Assembly: GCA_002803225.1 (NCBI GenBank)
Contig: NXFV01001958.1
Location: 1-64,000 of the forward strand
Origin: Gamarada debralockiae
Taxonomy: Eukaryota > Ascomycota > Leotiomycetes > Helotiales > Hyphodiscaceae
Direction of reading: 5' to 3'
Length of the DNA: 64,000 bases
The stretch's first letter is position 1. Each line of letters starts with the position of its first letter. The notes under the pieces were generated by a model. The model saw only the letters and a program-made list of their open reading frames with translations. It did no database searches and was not told where the DNA came from. Positions 23,263-34,994 of the stretch are shown in pieces. The position numbers and the translations under genes were made by a program.

Positions 23263-24306
23263 TTATAGCTGCGCCTGAGCACTTTCTACACTAGCCGATT
23301 CGCTTCCTTCTGAAGCATCCAAATCCCATATGTTCGATTTGTAGGCCAGACAACTGCCCGAGTTGTCCCAAGGCCAAAAGACACTGCGGTCTCTTTCGTC
23401 GTACTCGAGAATTGCCACCTCCTTTAGACTCTGGAATGGAACCATTGGAGATGGGGCCAAGAACTCCTCAAATATATGGTGGAAGCTCGACCCGGTCACA
23501 TCAAGCCGGTTCAGATCCGCAATATCACCCATAGCATTACTGAGGTCGACGAAACGAAGCTTTTGGTCCCTGTATGCCGGACGAGAGATATACAAAGGCC
23601 GACGGTTTTGAAATCGGGACGCACCTAAGCGAGAGCTCAGAACGCGAAAATCTCTACGTATTCAAACTTATATTTAGTATCAGCCCACAGTACGGAATTC
23701 TCAATTAAAGATTTATAAGATAGAGGAGAAGCAGCTCTCTTATTGCATATAGCTTTCGAGATAGTTTGAGACGAGTTTGTTGTGGCAACCGAAGAATGCG
23801 GGTGGCGCTTACTTGAAGGGCGTCCCGATTTCAAACCGTCGGCCTTCGTAGAGGCTATCGACCGTATTGTCTAAATAAACCGAGTTTTTAGCCCAAGGAT
23901 TGTGAAAGAGGCTTTGTAGGACTTTAAAGCTTCGTATCGAGACTTACCGCAGACGTGGAGAAGAGGAGGCATATTGGCGACAAATCGGTGGGCATTATTT
24001 TCGCGGTCGTTCGTTTTGAACCTCACTTCAATAAAGCGGGGCTTTGGAACGAGTTTCCAAATCTCAAGGTGCAGCTCCATAGGTAGCTTGTTGAAGAGCT
24101 CAAACTCGTTGAGGAACTAATAGGACACGCCGATGGGAACAACGGTGGTCATAGGAGAAGCATTCGTAGGATCCTTCTTCTGACGTGAGGTCGCGGAAGG
24201 AGAGATAAGAGTAGTCGTAGAAGTGTCCGTCGCAGAATCGTTCATCTGAGGTGAGGTTATGGAGGCTGAGGTAGGAAGAGCTCGTCGTAGGAGAAGCCAT
24301 GGCCAT
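23263..24306 (-). pseudogene. 2EXR-domain protein, decayed copy 3, MITE-split
   Basis: The segments run from an N-terminal part with an internal repeat (SYLSxxxLTSxE twice), through LFNKLPMELHLEIWKLVPKP and MPPLLHVCGKSRYEALKSYK, to NSVYLDNTVDSLY. The reading frame is lost between LVPQRV and the 2EXR block, and again just before NSVYLDN. After DSLY, a 256-bp element interrupts the gene. On its other side the sequence resumes ISRPAYRDQKLRFVDLSNAMG...MVPFQSLKEVAIL, which aligns with copy 1 (DSLYISG...). So this was a full paralog before frame loss and transposon insertion. Confidence 0.75.
23593..23848. mobile_element. MITE, 256 bp, flanked by TA
   Basis: The termini are about 30-bp inverted repeats: CAAAGGCCGACGGTTTTGAA then ATCGGGACGC at the left, and its near-perfect reverse complement at the right (one base shorter in the T run). 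TA lies directly outside both ends (23591-23592 and 23849-23850), the target duplication of Tc1/mariner-type elements. The core is AT-rich with no coding capacity. Removing the element and one TA rejoins the host gene's DSLY and ISRPAY codons in frame, which defines both ends. It would depend on a transposase encoded elsewhere. Confidence 0.88.
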
Positions 24307-25320
24307 TGTGAAGATGTGATGGGGCGTGGATCTGTGTGCGAAAAGTCAGAGAAATACTAAGAGATGAAGTAATCAGATCGACAAACCTCGTATCCTAGGC
24401 CGCTTCAAAAGCAAACAGGATTCAGAAACGAGGCAGGGCACGGCGCCTACAGAACCAAACAAAATCGGCGAATGGGTCATCACAAGATATCGAAAATACC
24501 ACCCCAGTTCATCAACTTGAAAGCGGGTGAGCGTATCTCAAGAAAGGACCTAGAATTACATGCGAATGTATAGATGAAGGGGCGGGAGAGTAGATGCTCT
24601 AGGAAGTCTTTATGATCTTTGTGTGACTGAAGTCTTAGCAAAGTTGTTTCAAGGTCTGCAGGATATAGAGTTGAGCAACGGGTTCTAAAAACGTTCAAGA
24701 AGAAGATTAAGCGTAGCTTTCAGAAACAGCTGCTCTCGCCACGATTAAGCGAGTAACGAAAAGGGGAAGAGCCCAAAAAAAAATATCTCCAAAAATCCAG
24801 CTTCAACAAAAATAATTTCATCTCTAGGTCGCCTTGAATGAAACCCACGATGAAAAAAACTCAAAGAATGCCAGAACTAGCTTGGCATTCCTATCTAACA
24901 ACTAGGAGACTGGTCGTTTAAAGGGGCAACTGGAGATCGGTTAAACAGCGCGGGTCGAGCAAACTCTCATCTTGCGGAAACAGGAACGCGGTTAACCAGC
25001 CTCCAAATCCGAACAAGGTATATGTTACTCCTCGCCGCACGTACCTATTTGATTTGTAATATTCTTACTCGAAATGATAAAAGGTATCAACACAAGCGAT
25101 ACTACTAACCGCCTCAGTGCGCTATTCAAGGCTGTCCACATCGCAACGCAATAGGCCAGCTAGTACTCGGAAGGCTTCATTTCTGCCAGTATGCTCGTTT
25201 CTTCTGTAGTCTTTCTTCAATTGATCGCATACTCGCATATAGAAAACATAATTACAGTCAAGCATGAAACACGTCGAAACAAACGTAATGGTGTCATATC
25301 AAATTTGAATTGGCATACAC
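24307..25320. other. Intergenic, no gene seen
   Basis: AT-richer than its surroundings, with a poly-A run near 24776. The 72-codon ORF on the minus strand at 24480-24698 has no support. Confidence 0.4.
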
Positions 25321-26425
25321 TCATATGATAGTAAAGTTCAACTCCTTTTCCAATCCGTTCAACTTACTCTCTTCCCAGGCCGCGACTTCACCAACTTGAG
25401 GAACAGCTGCTGACTCGTACTCGACCCCAGTGTGGCCAGAATCTCTCCAATCCCACCACCGTTCGTGAACACATACGCTGGGCCATACACACTCTCGGCT
25501 TCGAAGCTCCATTTCGTCCCAGCAGGCACAAACGTCGTCTCTCCAAAAGATGTCTTGACCTCACTCCCATCAACGACAACCTTCAACACGCCTTCCACTG
25601 TGTAAATCGCATGATGGACATCGTTAAACTCCAGCGCCTTCGTCAACCCCTTCCCAGCATGGAAACGAGCTACCTTCAACATCATAAATGCTAAACCGTC
25701 CATTCGTCTCCTTTCTCGATGCCATCGGTCTAACCACCGTCCCTCCCAACACGAACTACTCCCCTCAAAAAGTATCCACCATCCTTACAAACGCCTGTCA
25801 ATTTATTCTCGCTCCCATTCCAAGGCTGTGGATCAAACTGCACCTTCTTGCGGACGGGTATCATGTCGAACTTCTCCGTCGCAGCCATCAATTTGGGAAT
25901 CAGGACTTCGAAGGGGTTGCGTTTGTCGTTTGTAGGGAAGAGGGGTCCGACGTAGGGCTCACCGATGAAACGGAAGAATTCTTCCCAGCCGCCTGGAATG
26001 ATGAGCCCGAGGAATTCGGTGTGTGAGGAGTCGATTTGGTATTGGTGGATCGTATTCTATCAAATAGGGCTCATTAGCAACGATGTAGGTGAAGGATGGG
26101 GGGAGGGGAATGCATACAGGAGGAACGCTGGCGAAATCGCCTGGTGCGAGAGAACGAGCTTCACCGTTAGCCCAGACGTTTATCTTGCCTTTGATGCAGA
26201 GGAAGATATCATGCGCTTCCTTGTGGAAGTGGAATCCGATGGACTTATCGATGTGCCGCCGGTTCCTACGACTGCGAAAGCGTTGTCTGTCTCCTTACCC
26301 GTCACGAGCAGGCGCATCGTGGAGTTCGATGTGGGAATTATCCATAATTCGCCAGTGTAGCATGGTAGGACATAAGGCTGGGAGGTCTTGCCAGGAGGGG
26401 TTATGAGGTGCTCGAAGGGTTCCAT
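25321..26425 (-). pseudogene. Cupin dioxygenase-like gene (quercetinase type), broken
   Basis: The order of segments matches fungal two-cupin quercetin 2,3-dioxygenase-like proteins. They are an N-terminal block from MEPFEHLITPPG, then the first metal-binding motif GFHFHKEAHDIF, PGDFASVPP, a 65-bp intron, IHQYQIDSSHTEFLG, PGGWEEFFRFIGEPY, FSIYDVEGSSF, and the second cupin with FVPAGTKWSFEAES. Consecutive segments fall in different frames at about 26245, 25770, 25680 and 25435, with an in-frame TAG near the second break. At least four lesions separate it from a working gene. Two breaks are explained by one missing base (near GGCACATC and in a GGGG run). Substrate cannot be inferred. Confidence 0.75.
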
Positions 26426-26925
26426 TTTTGCTGCCGGGTCAAGGTGAGGACGGAATGTAGAGAAATGAGAGATCTGGGGGCTTGTCACAGACAGCCATCT
26501 TTAGCTCACCTACCTTCTTATGTATACGATGTTGTATCCATGAAGTGGACATTTGGTGGGATAGACTGCCGAATCCTGCACTGAAAACGAAAGATGTCTC
26601 TCGGTCCCCACCCCCACAATGCGACTTGGTGGAGTGCGGAGGAGAAAGTGGACGGACCGGGGTCTTCGTAAGAGCGAGGGCCGAGACGGCGATGTCTTCT
26701 CGAAAGGCTATCCTCCTTTCGCGGTACCATTCCGTGAAGATTGTTAGAGATATAAATTGAGGGAAGTTTATTGATCCTAAAGTCCGAACGGTCGATTATC
26801 CTCTTCGGATTTCAGAGCCCAGTGACATCATCTATATCAAGCCTCGATATTCTCCATTTATCTCCAATTCAATTAAGCACTCTTCTAATTAACATACCTT
26901 GCAGTTTTCAAAAAATTCACAAATC

Positions 26926-27891
26926 ATGGATCAAGTCAAAGCCCTCAACGACACCACCGGCCAATCCATCTATGACATCCTCATGCCCACCATGAAAATA
27001 TTCACCCCGCTTCTCCTCAAAAACAAAGAAGCCATCCTCTCTGTCCCCCGAAAAGAAGAATCCTACGGCTCCCATCCCCGCCAAAAACTAGACATCTATC
27101 TTCCTCCCCAAAAGTCAGAAGCGTCACCCATTCTGGTCTACTTATATGGAGGTGGCTTGGTGAGAGGTGATAAGGTTTCGCCTATGATACCTGAAGAACT
27201 TGTTTATCACAACCTTGGATCATTCTTTGCGAAGAGAGGCATCACAACTGTTGTCGCGGATTATCGACGTGTTAATTCGGAGTTTGGAGGCGAGGACGCA
27301 GTGTTCCCTTCTGGCGGGGAGGATGTTTCGCTCGTTATGAAGTGGCTCGAGGGCTTCAATCATAAAGGGTCAGGTAATGTGGTCATCATGGGCAATTCGG
27401 CCGGTGGTGTGCATCTCTCAAACTTCCTACTTGGACCCCAATTTCTAGAACAGCGGAAATCCTTGACAGCCGGTAAGAATGGCATTAAGTTTGTTGCGGG
27501 TATCGAAGTCGGAGTCCCCTTCCACTTCAAGTCCGCCCCGGCAGGACGTAAGGAAGCTCTGGAGACGTATTATGGCGATGCGAAAGGCCTTCAGGAGAAG
27601 TCTCCATACGGATTGCTCGAAGCTGTTAAGAAGACAGGAAAATCAAGGGAGGAGACCGGTGTTCCGAAAGTTTTGTTGCTGTTGGGGGAGTTTGATCCCG
27701 AGGATGAGATTGGGCGGCCGATGCGTGATTTTGCAGATTTGACAGAGAAGACTTGGGGTACTGGGGTGGAGTTCAAGACAATTAAGGGACATAATCATAT
27801 CAGTCCCCCGATAGCGTTGATGAGTGGTGACGTGGAAGGCGAGAAATGGGGTGAGGATGTGGCGGAGTGGATTATAGAGTTAAACAACTGA
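26926..27891 (+). CDS. Alpha/beta hydrolase (esterase/lipase type)
   Basis: An intact 321-residue single-exon gene starting at MDQVKALND; an upstream in-frame Met at 26899 is less likely. The oxyanion motif is YGGG (LVYLYGGGLVRGD) rather than the usual HGGG. The nucleophile elbow is GNSAGG with the catalytic Ser at about residue 157. GEFDPED supplies the acid, and GHNHISPP supplies the His near the C-terminus. This is the alpha/beta-hydrolase-3 layout acting on short esters; no signal peptide is evident, so it is probably cytosolic. Coding sequence is C-ending up to about 27130 and then becomes G/T-rich. Confidence 0.85.
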   Translation: MDQVKALNDTTGQSIYDILMPTMKIFTPLLLKNKEAILSVPRKEESYGSHPRQKLDIYLPPQKSEASPILVYLYGGGLVRGDKVSPMIPEELVYHNLGSFFAKRGITTVVADYRRVNSEFGGEDAVFPSGGEDVSLVMKWLEGFNHKGSGNVVIMGNSAGGVHLSNFLLGPQFLEQRKSLTAGKNGIKFVAGIEVGVPFHFKSAPAGRKEALETYYGDAKGLQEKSPYGLLEAVKKTGKSREETGVPKVLLLLGEFDPEDEIGRPMRDFADLTEKTWGTGVEFKTIKGHNHISPPIALMSGDVEGEKWGEDVAEWIIELNN

Positions 27892-28016
27892 GTTGTGAAT
27901 AGATGAAATAGACTTTTGAATTTTGAAATCTCGAGATTCACCAGATCTAACAACGCCAGGGGTATCTACCTATAACATCATAATGACTCCGGATCCATGC
28001 AATGCTATGATTGATT

Positions 28017-29040
28017 CTATGCCGCTTGGAAAGAGTCATTCAAATAACCAACGAAGCTTTCCCTTATCCTCTTCACCGACACCGCATTCTGCCTGTTCAT
28101 ACTAATGAACTGCCTCCGCAGTCTCTGTAGAGCTGGCAGTCCAATGGGATTCGCCGGCAGCTCAACGACCAATTCCTCACCACCACCCTCGCCAACACTG
28201 ACTTCTCCTCCACCCTCCCCGGAATGGTCCTTCGCCCATTCTAATATCCTGTTCAGAATCCCCTGTGTGCTCCGATCCAACTTATACAGATAATCCTCAC
28301 TACTCGGCGCCTTTAAAACCGTTGCCTGGTTCGGCCTAACGACTTTCTTCCCACCCTCAGCCTCAGACCCAACAACTGCATCCCAAATCGCCTCGCAAGG
28401 CGGCATCTCATCATCCCACAGTACCGTAAACAAAGGACTATCCCATCTCGCCATCGCATTGGGTTCCTCATACCTATACACGAGATTCTCCCAACACTCG
28501 CTCTCATACGACCTATCCTCCTCCCTCACCTCCCCAACCTCCCCCTCCATCCTCCCCGCCAGGCGCTCATCATTAACGCCCCTCGCCTGGCTCACCGGGG
28601 TCCCAATATGCACGACACAATGCGGGGTCCTCACAGCCTTTGCTTCACAATATAACTGATATCTCCAGCCCTTGATATAGTTCGCTCCGTCCAAAATCAC
28701 AATATCCTTATTACTCAAAACTCGTTTTACGGCCGCATAAATGGTAGCTCGAGCGTCTTTTTCGGAAGCGTTGTTGGAGCGTTCGTGGGATTCTTTGGAT
28801 TCGAGGTTATAGACTGTGCGGGGGATGGAGAGCGTGTGGTCGGATATTAGGTGGACACGGAAGGAGGAGGAGGGGTAGTTGGAGGGGAGGGAGGAGATGC
28901 GGGTTGTGAGGTAGGTCTGGAGTTGCTGCGCGCGGTGGGTTTTCCCTGAGGTTGGGTAACCGGTGAGTATTATTAGCTGTGAGTGGTGACGTTAGCAGGT
29001 ATATAGAGATGCTGACAGAATTTTTGAAACATACTGGCAT
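28017..29040 (-). CDS. KTI12: Kti12, Elongator-associated ATPase
   Basis: Kti12 is a P-loop protein that binds tRNA and Elongator and is needed for wobble-uridine tRNA modification. The coding start is split: exon 1 carries only ATGCCA (29040-29035), then a 58-bp intron, then exon 2 (28976-28017), giving 321 residues. The protein starts MPLIILTGYPTSGKT, containing the Walker A motif. VILDGANYIKGWRYQLYC and the switch-like CWENLVYRYEEPNAMARWDSPLF block are family hallmarks. The C-terminal tail RRQFISMNRQN is conserved. The frame is complete. It is convergent with the hydrolase gene, with 125 bp between them. Confidence 0.93.
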
Positions 29041-29785
29041 GACTTAAACAGTTGCAGAAGAGGTCGTTCGCTGATCGAGGACATTCGAAAATAATTGGCA
29101 TTTTGAGCGGGAGGATACAAGCACACCAGATTTTACGAAATTGCAGGATTTCCCCCCAAAGCTGAATCATGTGCAGCGGAGCGATCGGCTAAATTCACCC
29201 GGCTTTTGGCTTCGCCTTCAATCAACGACTCAGCTTCCTTTCCGAGACAGAAGCATAACTGAATATCCCTCAGGAGCTTAAATAAACCCACCAAGCTCGA
29301 ACAGAAATTTAGGACGAGGAAAGTCGTTAAATGGAATTCAGCGTTTCACTTACAAAACCATTCCTCCACCGCGAATATGGGAACTCGATGATCAGTATCA
29401 CATGAACTAAACCGTTTAATACCCATCTTCGAATTACGATATTTTATTCATTTCACAATCTACGATCCGGCAAGGAGCTTCTCATCCTTTCTCCATATGC
29501 ATTCCTTCTGAAAGCCTCTTTTCTTCTCTTCATTTGATTCATCTCTATCCTGCCTTTCACAGCTCCTGCCCTAGCATTCTTGAACGTTGCTCGAGGTGCT
29601 CAGCCGTGGGAGACGGCCTAAAATGGTGGCAGGGCATCTCATCCGGAAATTTTCGAGAGAATTTGAGATCAGCACTTGTTGAAGATGCCAGAAGATGAAG
29701 CATCCCTGATCTGTCATCCTAGTGGATTTTAACTGTTCTCCGTAGCCGTCGGAAAATCCTTGTCTTTTCCAGCTCGGGGCGTTCC
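29041..29785. other. Intergenic, promoter of KTI12
   Basis: No supported gene. The right part is T/C-rich. Confidence 0.4.
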
Positions 29786-30290
29786 TTATTCGCAGGCGAC
29801 CTTGGAAGTGTTGCTGGCCGAAGGCATAAGATAATGTGTTCGTTGTAGAAGGCCTGGAACTGAGGGCCACATTGCGGTAGTCTCTTCCCCACCAGGAGTC
29901 CGAGGAGCCCAATCGAGATTGCCCTTGGCAATGGATATCAGGTAATGATATAAATGACCACAAAGCCTGCATTTGTGTATGTTCAAGGGTGTCTGGATGT
30001 GTAGTAATTCGATGCTTCTCTCTCGGCATATGTCGCAGTCCTTGTTGAATCATGCTCTCTGCCTATCAAGGACACGCGTTCGTATTGACCTTCTGAGGAA
30101 GGTTGATGGGGAAGCTTACGAGTTGCTGCCGCGCAATGATAGCTGTGCCTTTCCTGGGAAGGAAGACGTCGCCGAAATGGGGGTTGTTCTCGATCCCACA
30201 GTGTTGCACCTGGAAGGCAATATCCTCTGAAAGCGGGAAGTTTTCATGGCCGGAGAGCGAGGAAGAACTGGCTTGGTTTCAATCTGCGGT
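29786..30290 (-). CDS. Possible spliced ORF with two CxxC motifs
   Basis: A coding-like exon (about 30290-30120) encodes HENFPLSEDIAFQVQHCGIE and then PRKGTAIIARQQL, ending at GTAAGC. Joining to an acceptor at 30041 keeps the frame and gives CDICRERSIELLHI...HKCRLCGHLYHYL. CxxC-x21-CxxC is a possible zinc site. The ORF stops at 29786. The upstream part and start codon are not identified, so this is a partial or decayed gene. No family recognised. Confidence 0.3.
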
Positions 30291-30299
30291 GGAAAAAAG

Positions 30300-31354
30300 G
30301 AAGATACCAGGGCCGGGAAAACATGCTGACTCTTTACCCTGATCAACCAAGCACTCGCAATATCCCAATTTAGCATTTTCTTTCCTTTCGCGATGATTAT
30401 GGAAGTGGTCGTCTGAAATGACCTTGGGAAAAACTGTACAAGGAATGGAAAGTCCACTGGTATCGCAGCATGGAACCAGTAAGCTGTGCTACCTGGCGGA
30501 TTCGCCTCGAGAGTTAAGTATCTGGGAAACGGAATAGAAGACGCATTAACCGATCTAATTGATTGAAGCCACATTGAATGCGTTGTGACGGTCGTTGTCT
30601 TCCTCGATCAATTATCGTCGACTTCGGTAGTTCAGAAGATTGAGCAACTGAGCTTGGGTCGCCAAACGAAGCAGGAGATGAGATTCCAAATCCTTCAACT
30701 GAATTAGGTAGTTATTGTACAACATCCTTGGGCTCTGACTCCAGAAATGTTCCACTTAAGGGGGTAATTGGGCGTCTGTCTGCTGCAGCTCTTCCCAACC
30801 ACGTTCATTAAGAGCATGCTCCCCGCTTCCAGACATTCTCGACGCATCTGAACATTCTATCTCGACAGATTACACAATGACAAAGCTTCTTCTGTATTTC
30901 CTCGTACTCGTACAGGATTACTTCACGAGGTACTTGAGGTCACAGAGATTGGACTGCAAGAGCAAAGTATCACGGATATAGCGGGGACATTTGAGACTCG
31001 ATGCGAAGAGCAAAGAAAGAAGGTCTTCAGATCTCAGATTTGGAAGCATAAGCACGGATTGATCAGCCCTTTTTAGGATTTTTGAGATATGGATGTCTTT
31101 GTAAGGCTGATATACGTGCTGCGCGCACCTGCCGACACAGAAAGAGTCTCCTGGAAGCATTAACGAACACCAAGATCTCCGTCAAGGCCAAAGAAGGTTT
31201 CGCCGTAAGATCTGATAATGGGATTCTCTTGTTTCAGAACGCGATCGTGGAAAATTTCCCATCTTGTGTAACGAAGATGATCCACGCTGCTCATTTCCAG
31301 AAACTTCAACGAACTCGGAGGATCACTAAGATCTTCTCCACTGGTGAGGCGTTA
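30300..31354. other. Intergenic, no gene seen
   Basis: Short ORFs on both strands (for example 31082-31444, plus) have no domain, splice or composition support. Confidence 0.35.
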
Positions 31355-31600
31355 TCTTCGCCTAAGAAAAAAGTGGCCGAAATTGGCACATACTTAACAC
31401 TAAACGCCGTACTTCAGCAACTGCAAAACTTCCACAAAATATAATTAAATTCGCTGAAATTTGATTTCAGAGTTCTAAAGAAGTCAAACTATCTTCCAGC
31501 TAATTTTTAGTCATTTAACTACGGTTTTGTGGTTGTTCTTCGAGTCTGAAAGTAGGAAGTAGTTTTGGGAGGCACGGGCCACTTTTTTCTTAGACGAAGA
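31355..31600. repeat. Inverted repeat pair, possible short transposable element
   Basis: About 25 bp at 31355-31379 (TCTTCGCCTAAGAAAAAAGT then GGCC) recurs inverted at 31576-31600 with about two differences. The enclosed 196 bp is AT-rich and has no ORF. GGCGTT occurs just outside both arms, but no clean target duplication is visible. It could be a diverged MITE. Confidence 0.4.
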
Positions 31601-34600
31601 GGGCGTTCGTCCTGTTATGCGCGAGCACTTGTGGCAACATCCTGCGCGGAAGGATCCCGAGACGTCGAACGACGAAGCGTACAGAGTTCATGCCTGAAGA
31701 GCGTGCTTCATCTCGTTCATCACGAGTGACTCCGTCGGTTTAGCGCAAAGTTTAAAGGCCCCTTTCATTCGCTGATCACGGATTTATGCAATGAATCGGA
31801 TCTAGCCGGGGAATTTCGGAGGCCTGAATATTGAGGCAGAAACGACATTTAGTGGGACATTTCAGGCACAAATCGCTGACCTTATTTCTACAGTAAGAGC
31901 AGCCCATCAGATGTCGTCATTTTGACGGCAAAACCTCGCGAATCACCCCTCCCCTCCTCACAAACCTCATCGACGATCCTGTAACTCGTATTGTTATGAC
32001 GACTCAAATAATGGCCCACGGGATCCTCAGAAATTCCCCGGATGATGATCCAAATGCATTCATAGTAACTCACAATCTTAAGGTTTCAGGTTTACAAAAG
32101 CTCATAGCTTTTCATATGGCCTTTTCTAAGTAGTAACCTGCAACAAGCACAGCAGGCTGAGCAGAATAGCGGGATAACCGCATCTGCAAATTTGGAAGCA
32201 AAATAACTTGGGTTCAGTCTTCCCAGTCGATCTGATGATGAACTTGCATGATTTCTTGGAACATCGTTGCGCAACTCGATATGTACTGTAACCTCAACAG
32301 AAAACCTATGAGAGTGGGATATCGAAAAATTATCATCCCCGATCTCTCTCCATTGGCCGATAAGATTCTGCAGCTGTCAACGAAGAAACACGACATCGTT
32401 GATGAAGCTGTTTGGCTGTCTACTTGAGAAAGAAGACAAATCATTTTCTGGGCCGCCCACACCTTCTGTCATGCACGTGTCAAAGCAACCATGAGAGGCC
32501 GCCCGAAATAATCCGTGGGGAGCTTGGCAGGATTGAAGAAATTGCGACATCGTAGGATGGCTGGATTTCCGAGCATGAATCTCGAATGTTACGAAAACGA
32601 TTCAGGCACGGTTCGAAATCGAAACGATCTTCAAAGTTTTCGTTAGGATGATAAGAGATCGACCTCTCGGGGAAATGTGAGGACGAGGATCCCAAAGATT
32701 CCCAGGAACAGGAGAAAATTACGCAAAATCAGCAAGTTTATGGGAGCGGCCCGTACAAATATGCCAAGGAAGTGCCCGGACAGCGGATCCACGTTCCCTA
32801 TGCGCTATTTTCTTTGGTTCGACAGCAGATGGCGTTCGACCAAACACTGCGCCTCGCCGAAGTCACTCAAGTGCGCTTTCAAAACCAAATCATGCTTCGA
32901 TGGCCGCATGTCATCTTTTCATTCATCCAACTCGGCAACTGTTAGGCTGTTGCCCTCGCTGGCTGAAAAGGAGTATTCCCATACGCCAGTGCCGGTCGGT
33001 CTGCGGTCCGCTCCTGCTCCAAATCCTTGAAATCGAGCACATCCTCCTCGAATCAGCATAGCGGGCCCGATTATTCGTGTCTTCTGCTGCACCAGAGAGA
33101 AAGTATCACATCGCTAGCACGGCCGCTATCGAAGGCTTTCCCAACCAACATCCCTGATCACCGACCGCTGCACCAGCTCCGCAATTCCATGCGCTATGAT
33201 AAGTTGGCTAAATCAAGCGAAAATCGACAACGCATCAATGTCTCACAACACTAACCAGCTACGCGAAGTAGCATAAGTGAGCGACTCTCCCACACCCTCC
33301 TTCCACAACAAATTCCCATTTTCTGCTTCACATTCTTCCCATATGCCTCAAGCGTTCACCGCATCACAGGACCTTTCCTCTCGAAATTATTGTCTGCAAC
33401 CACCCAAAACACTTGGACTATAACCTTATCAACGACATATAATTTCTACTGCAGCCGCTGGCATTAGTAGTCGACAACAAACCCACAGAACGCACCATAT
33501 CGACCCAAAGGAGATTCCAGAGAGATTTTCCGTTTCATTTAGGACCCAATGACTTGTACTCTGACCCTACCACCGGTTAGCATGACAGGATCAGGATTCG
33601 ACCCAGAGAAGCTTTCCAGGACCAAGGCTGCCGCCAGGTATATTCTTTTTTTTCTTCACGCATTTGCTGCCATTTTGCAAGAGACCGAATATCATGTTGT
33701 TCGAGCACAATGTTTTTCCTTCTGTTTTAACGCAACATCCAACATCACCTGGACTTCCAAGGAACTCCATTTTGTCGGCTCTTCCCCACATTTCCAATGG
33801 TTGGATTCCAGAGGATTTCTTTCTTCGTGTGCCAGTCACGTTATACTGCCAAGGCCAGATCAGGTGACCCCACCCCAACTCCCTGTTTACCGGCCAATCC
33901 CGGCCTTCCGGCGAGATCCCAATGCGGCACGGGTAAGTATCACCCATCCCGACACTCTTTGCCGCCATGCACCAGATTAGATGCATGCTCCGGAGATCCC
34001 ATTGGCCATTGAGGACTTCCGTCCTATGGAGACCAATCAAGAATTGTTTCGAAGGTACATCCGTACCTTGAACATTGTGATTGCTACTAGCTGAATCACG
34101 TGGCGATCCATACTTCCGTAGTCATACGAGATGCGCGTCCGCAATTCCTGCCGACACATCATGTGACCCAGTTCGAGCCGTATTTGCCCTGGATCATCCT
34201 GTGCCCTGATGAGGCAAGGCCTACACATGAGGACAGTGTCTTGGTTGACGTTGCTCTTCGACATCCTGTCCGAGGTTTCATGCGTCCGCACCCAGGTACT
34301 CCATGCTCACATTGTAGTGTCCTTCGACAAACATCCACTGAAGGCCCCTGATGGATTTGTCACCTTGACAAGCCGTTGGATGAATGGACCATTTTTATTC
34401 CCGGACTCCGTGTGGACACTTCCGTGACCTACTCTGCCTTGAAATGGAAGTGACCGTTGCCAGCCGGTGATGAGAGGGTCTATCAGGCATTCATTCATGC
34501 CATTGAGTACGTACACCTGCTCAACGCCGACTACATAGTCTGGCTCGCTACTCCCTTTATTGGCGACGGAGAATAAACTAACCATATGCCTTGTGCTTCT

Positions 34601-34994
34601 TCGTTACAGAGCCAAGTTCCTTTGGACCATTGGTAATCTGGAGCCCAAAATTGGATGCCTTGGATACCCTCCTTCCGTGGATGATGTCGAACTGTTGGCT
34701 CTTGACCTTTGTGTACTTCGACCAAGTCTGGTTCTCCCACTGCTGACTGTTCTTGGAACTCCTCCAGGCTCTAACTTGTACTATCGACACACCTGGTCTG
34801 TAAAGTAATCTATGCCCAATTGGTCTTGACAATTGCTGACCCAGTCATGCTGCAGGAACTTGGAACTGATGTTGTACTGTGTTGTTTTATTTCATTTGTC
34901 TTGTGACTGGTTTTTCTCGAGTAGTGGCTGCACAGAACACTAACCCTGATCGTGTAGTGGCTTCAGCCTTTCAAATGGGGCCACCTTCCGTGGA
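31601..34994. other. Unassigned 3.4-kb stretch
   Basis: No coherent gene was assembled. ORFs at 32677-33030, 33549-33980 and 34531-34832 are not joined by obvious splice sites. The right part may hold 5' exons or the leader of the C2H2 gene: CTAAC at about 34941 and TAG at about 34960 look like an intron 3' end just before a frame continuous with that gene. Confidence 0.35.

Noticed and set aside
26089..26406. Plus-strand ORFs over the cupin region
   Set aside because: They are antisense to readable cupin motifs on the minus strand.
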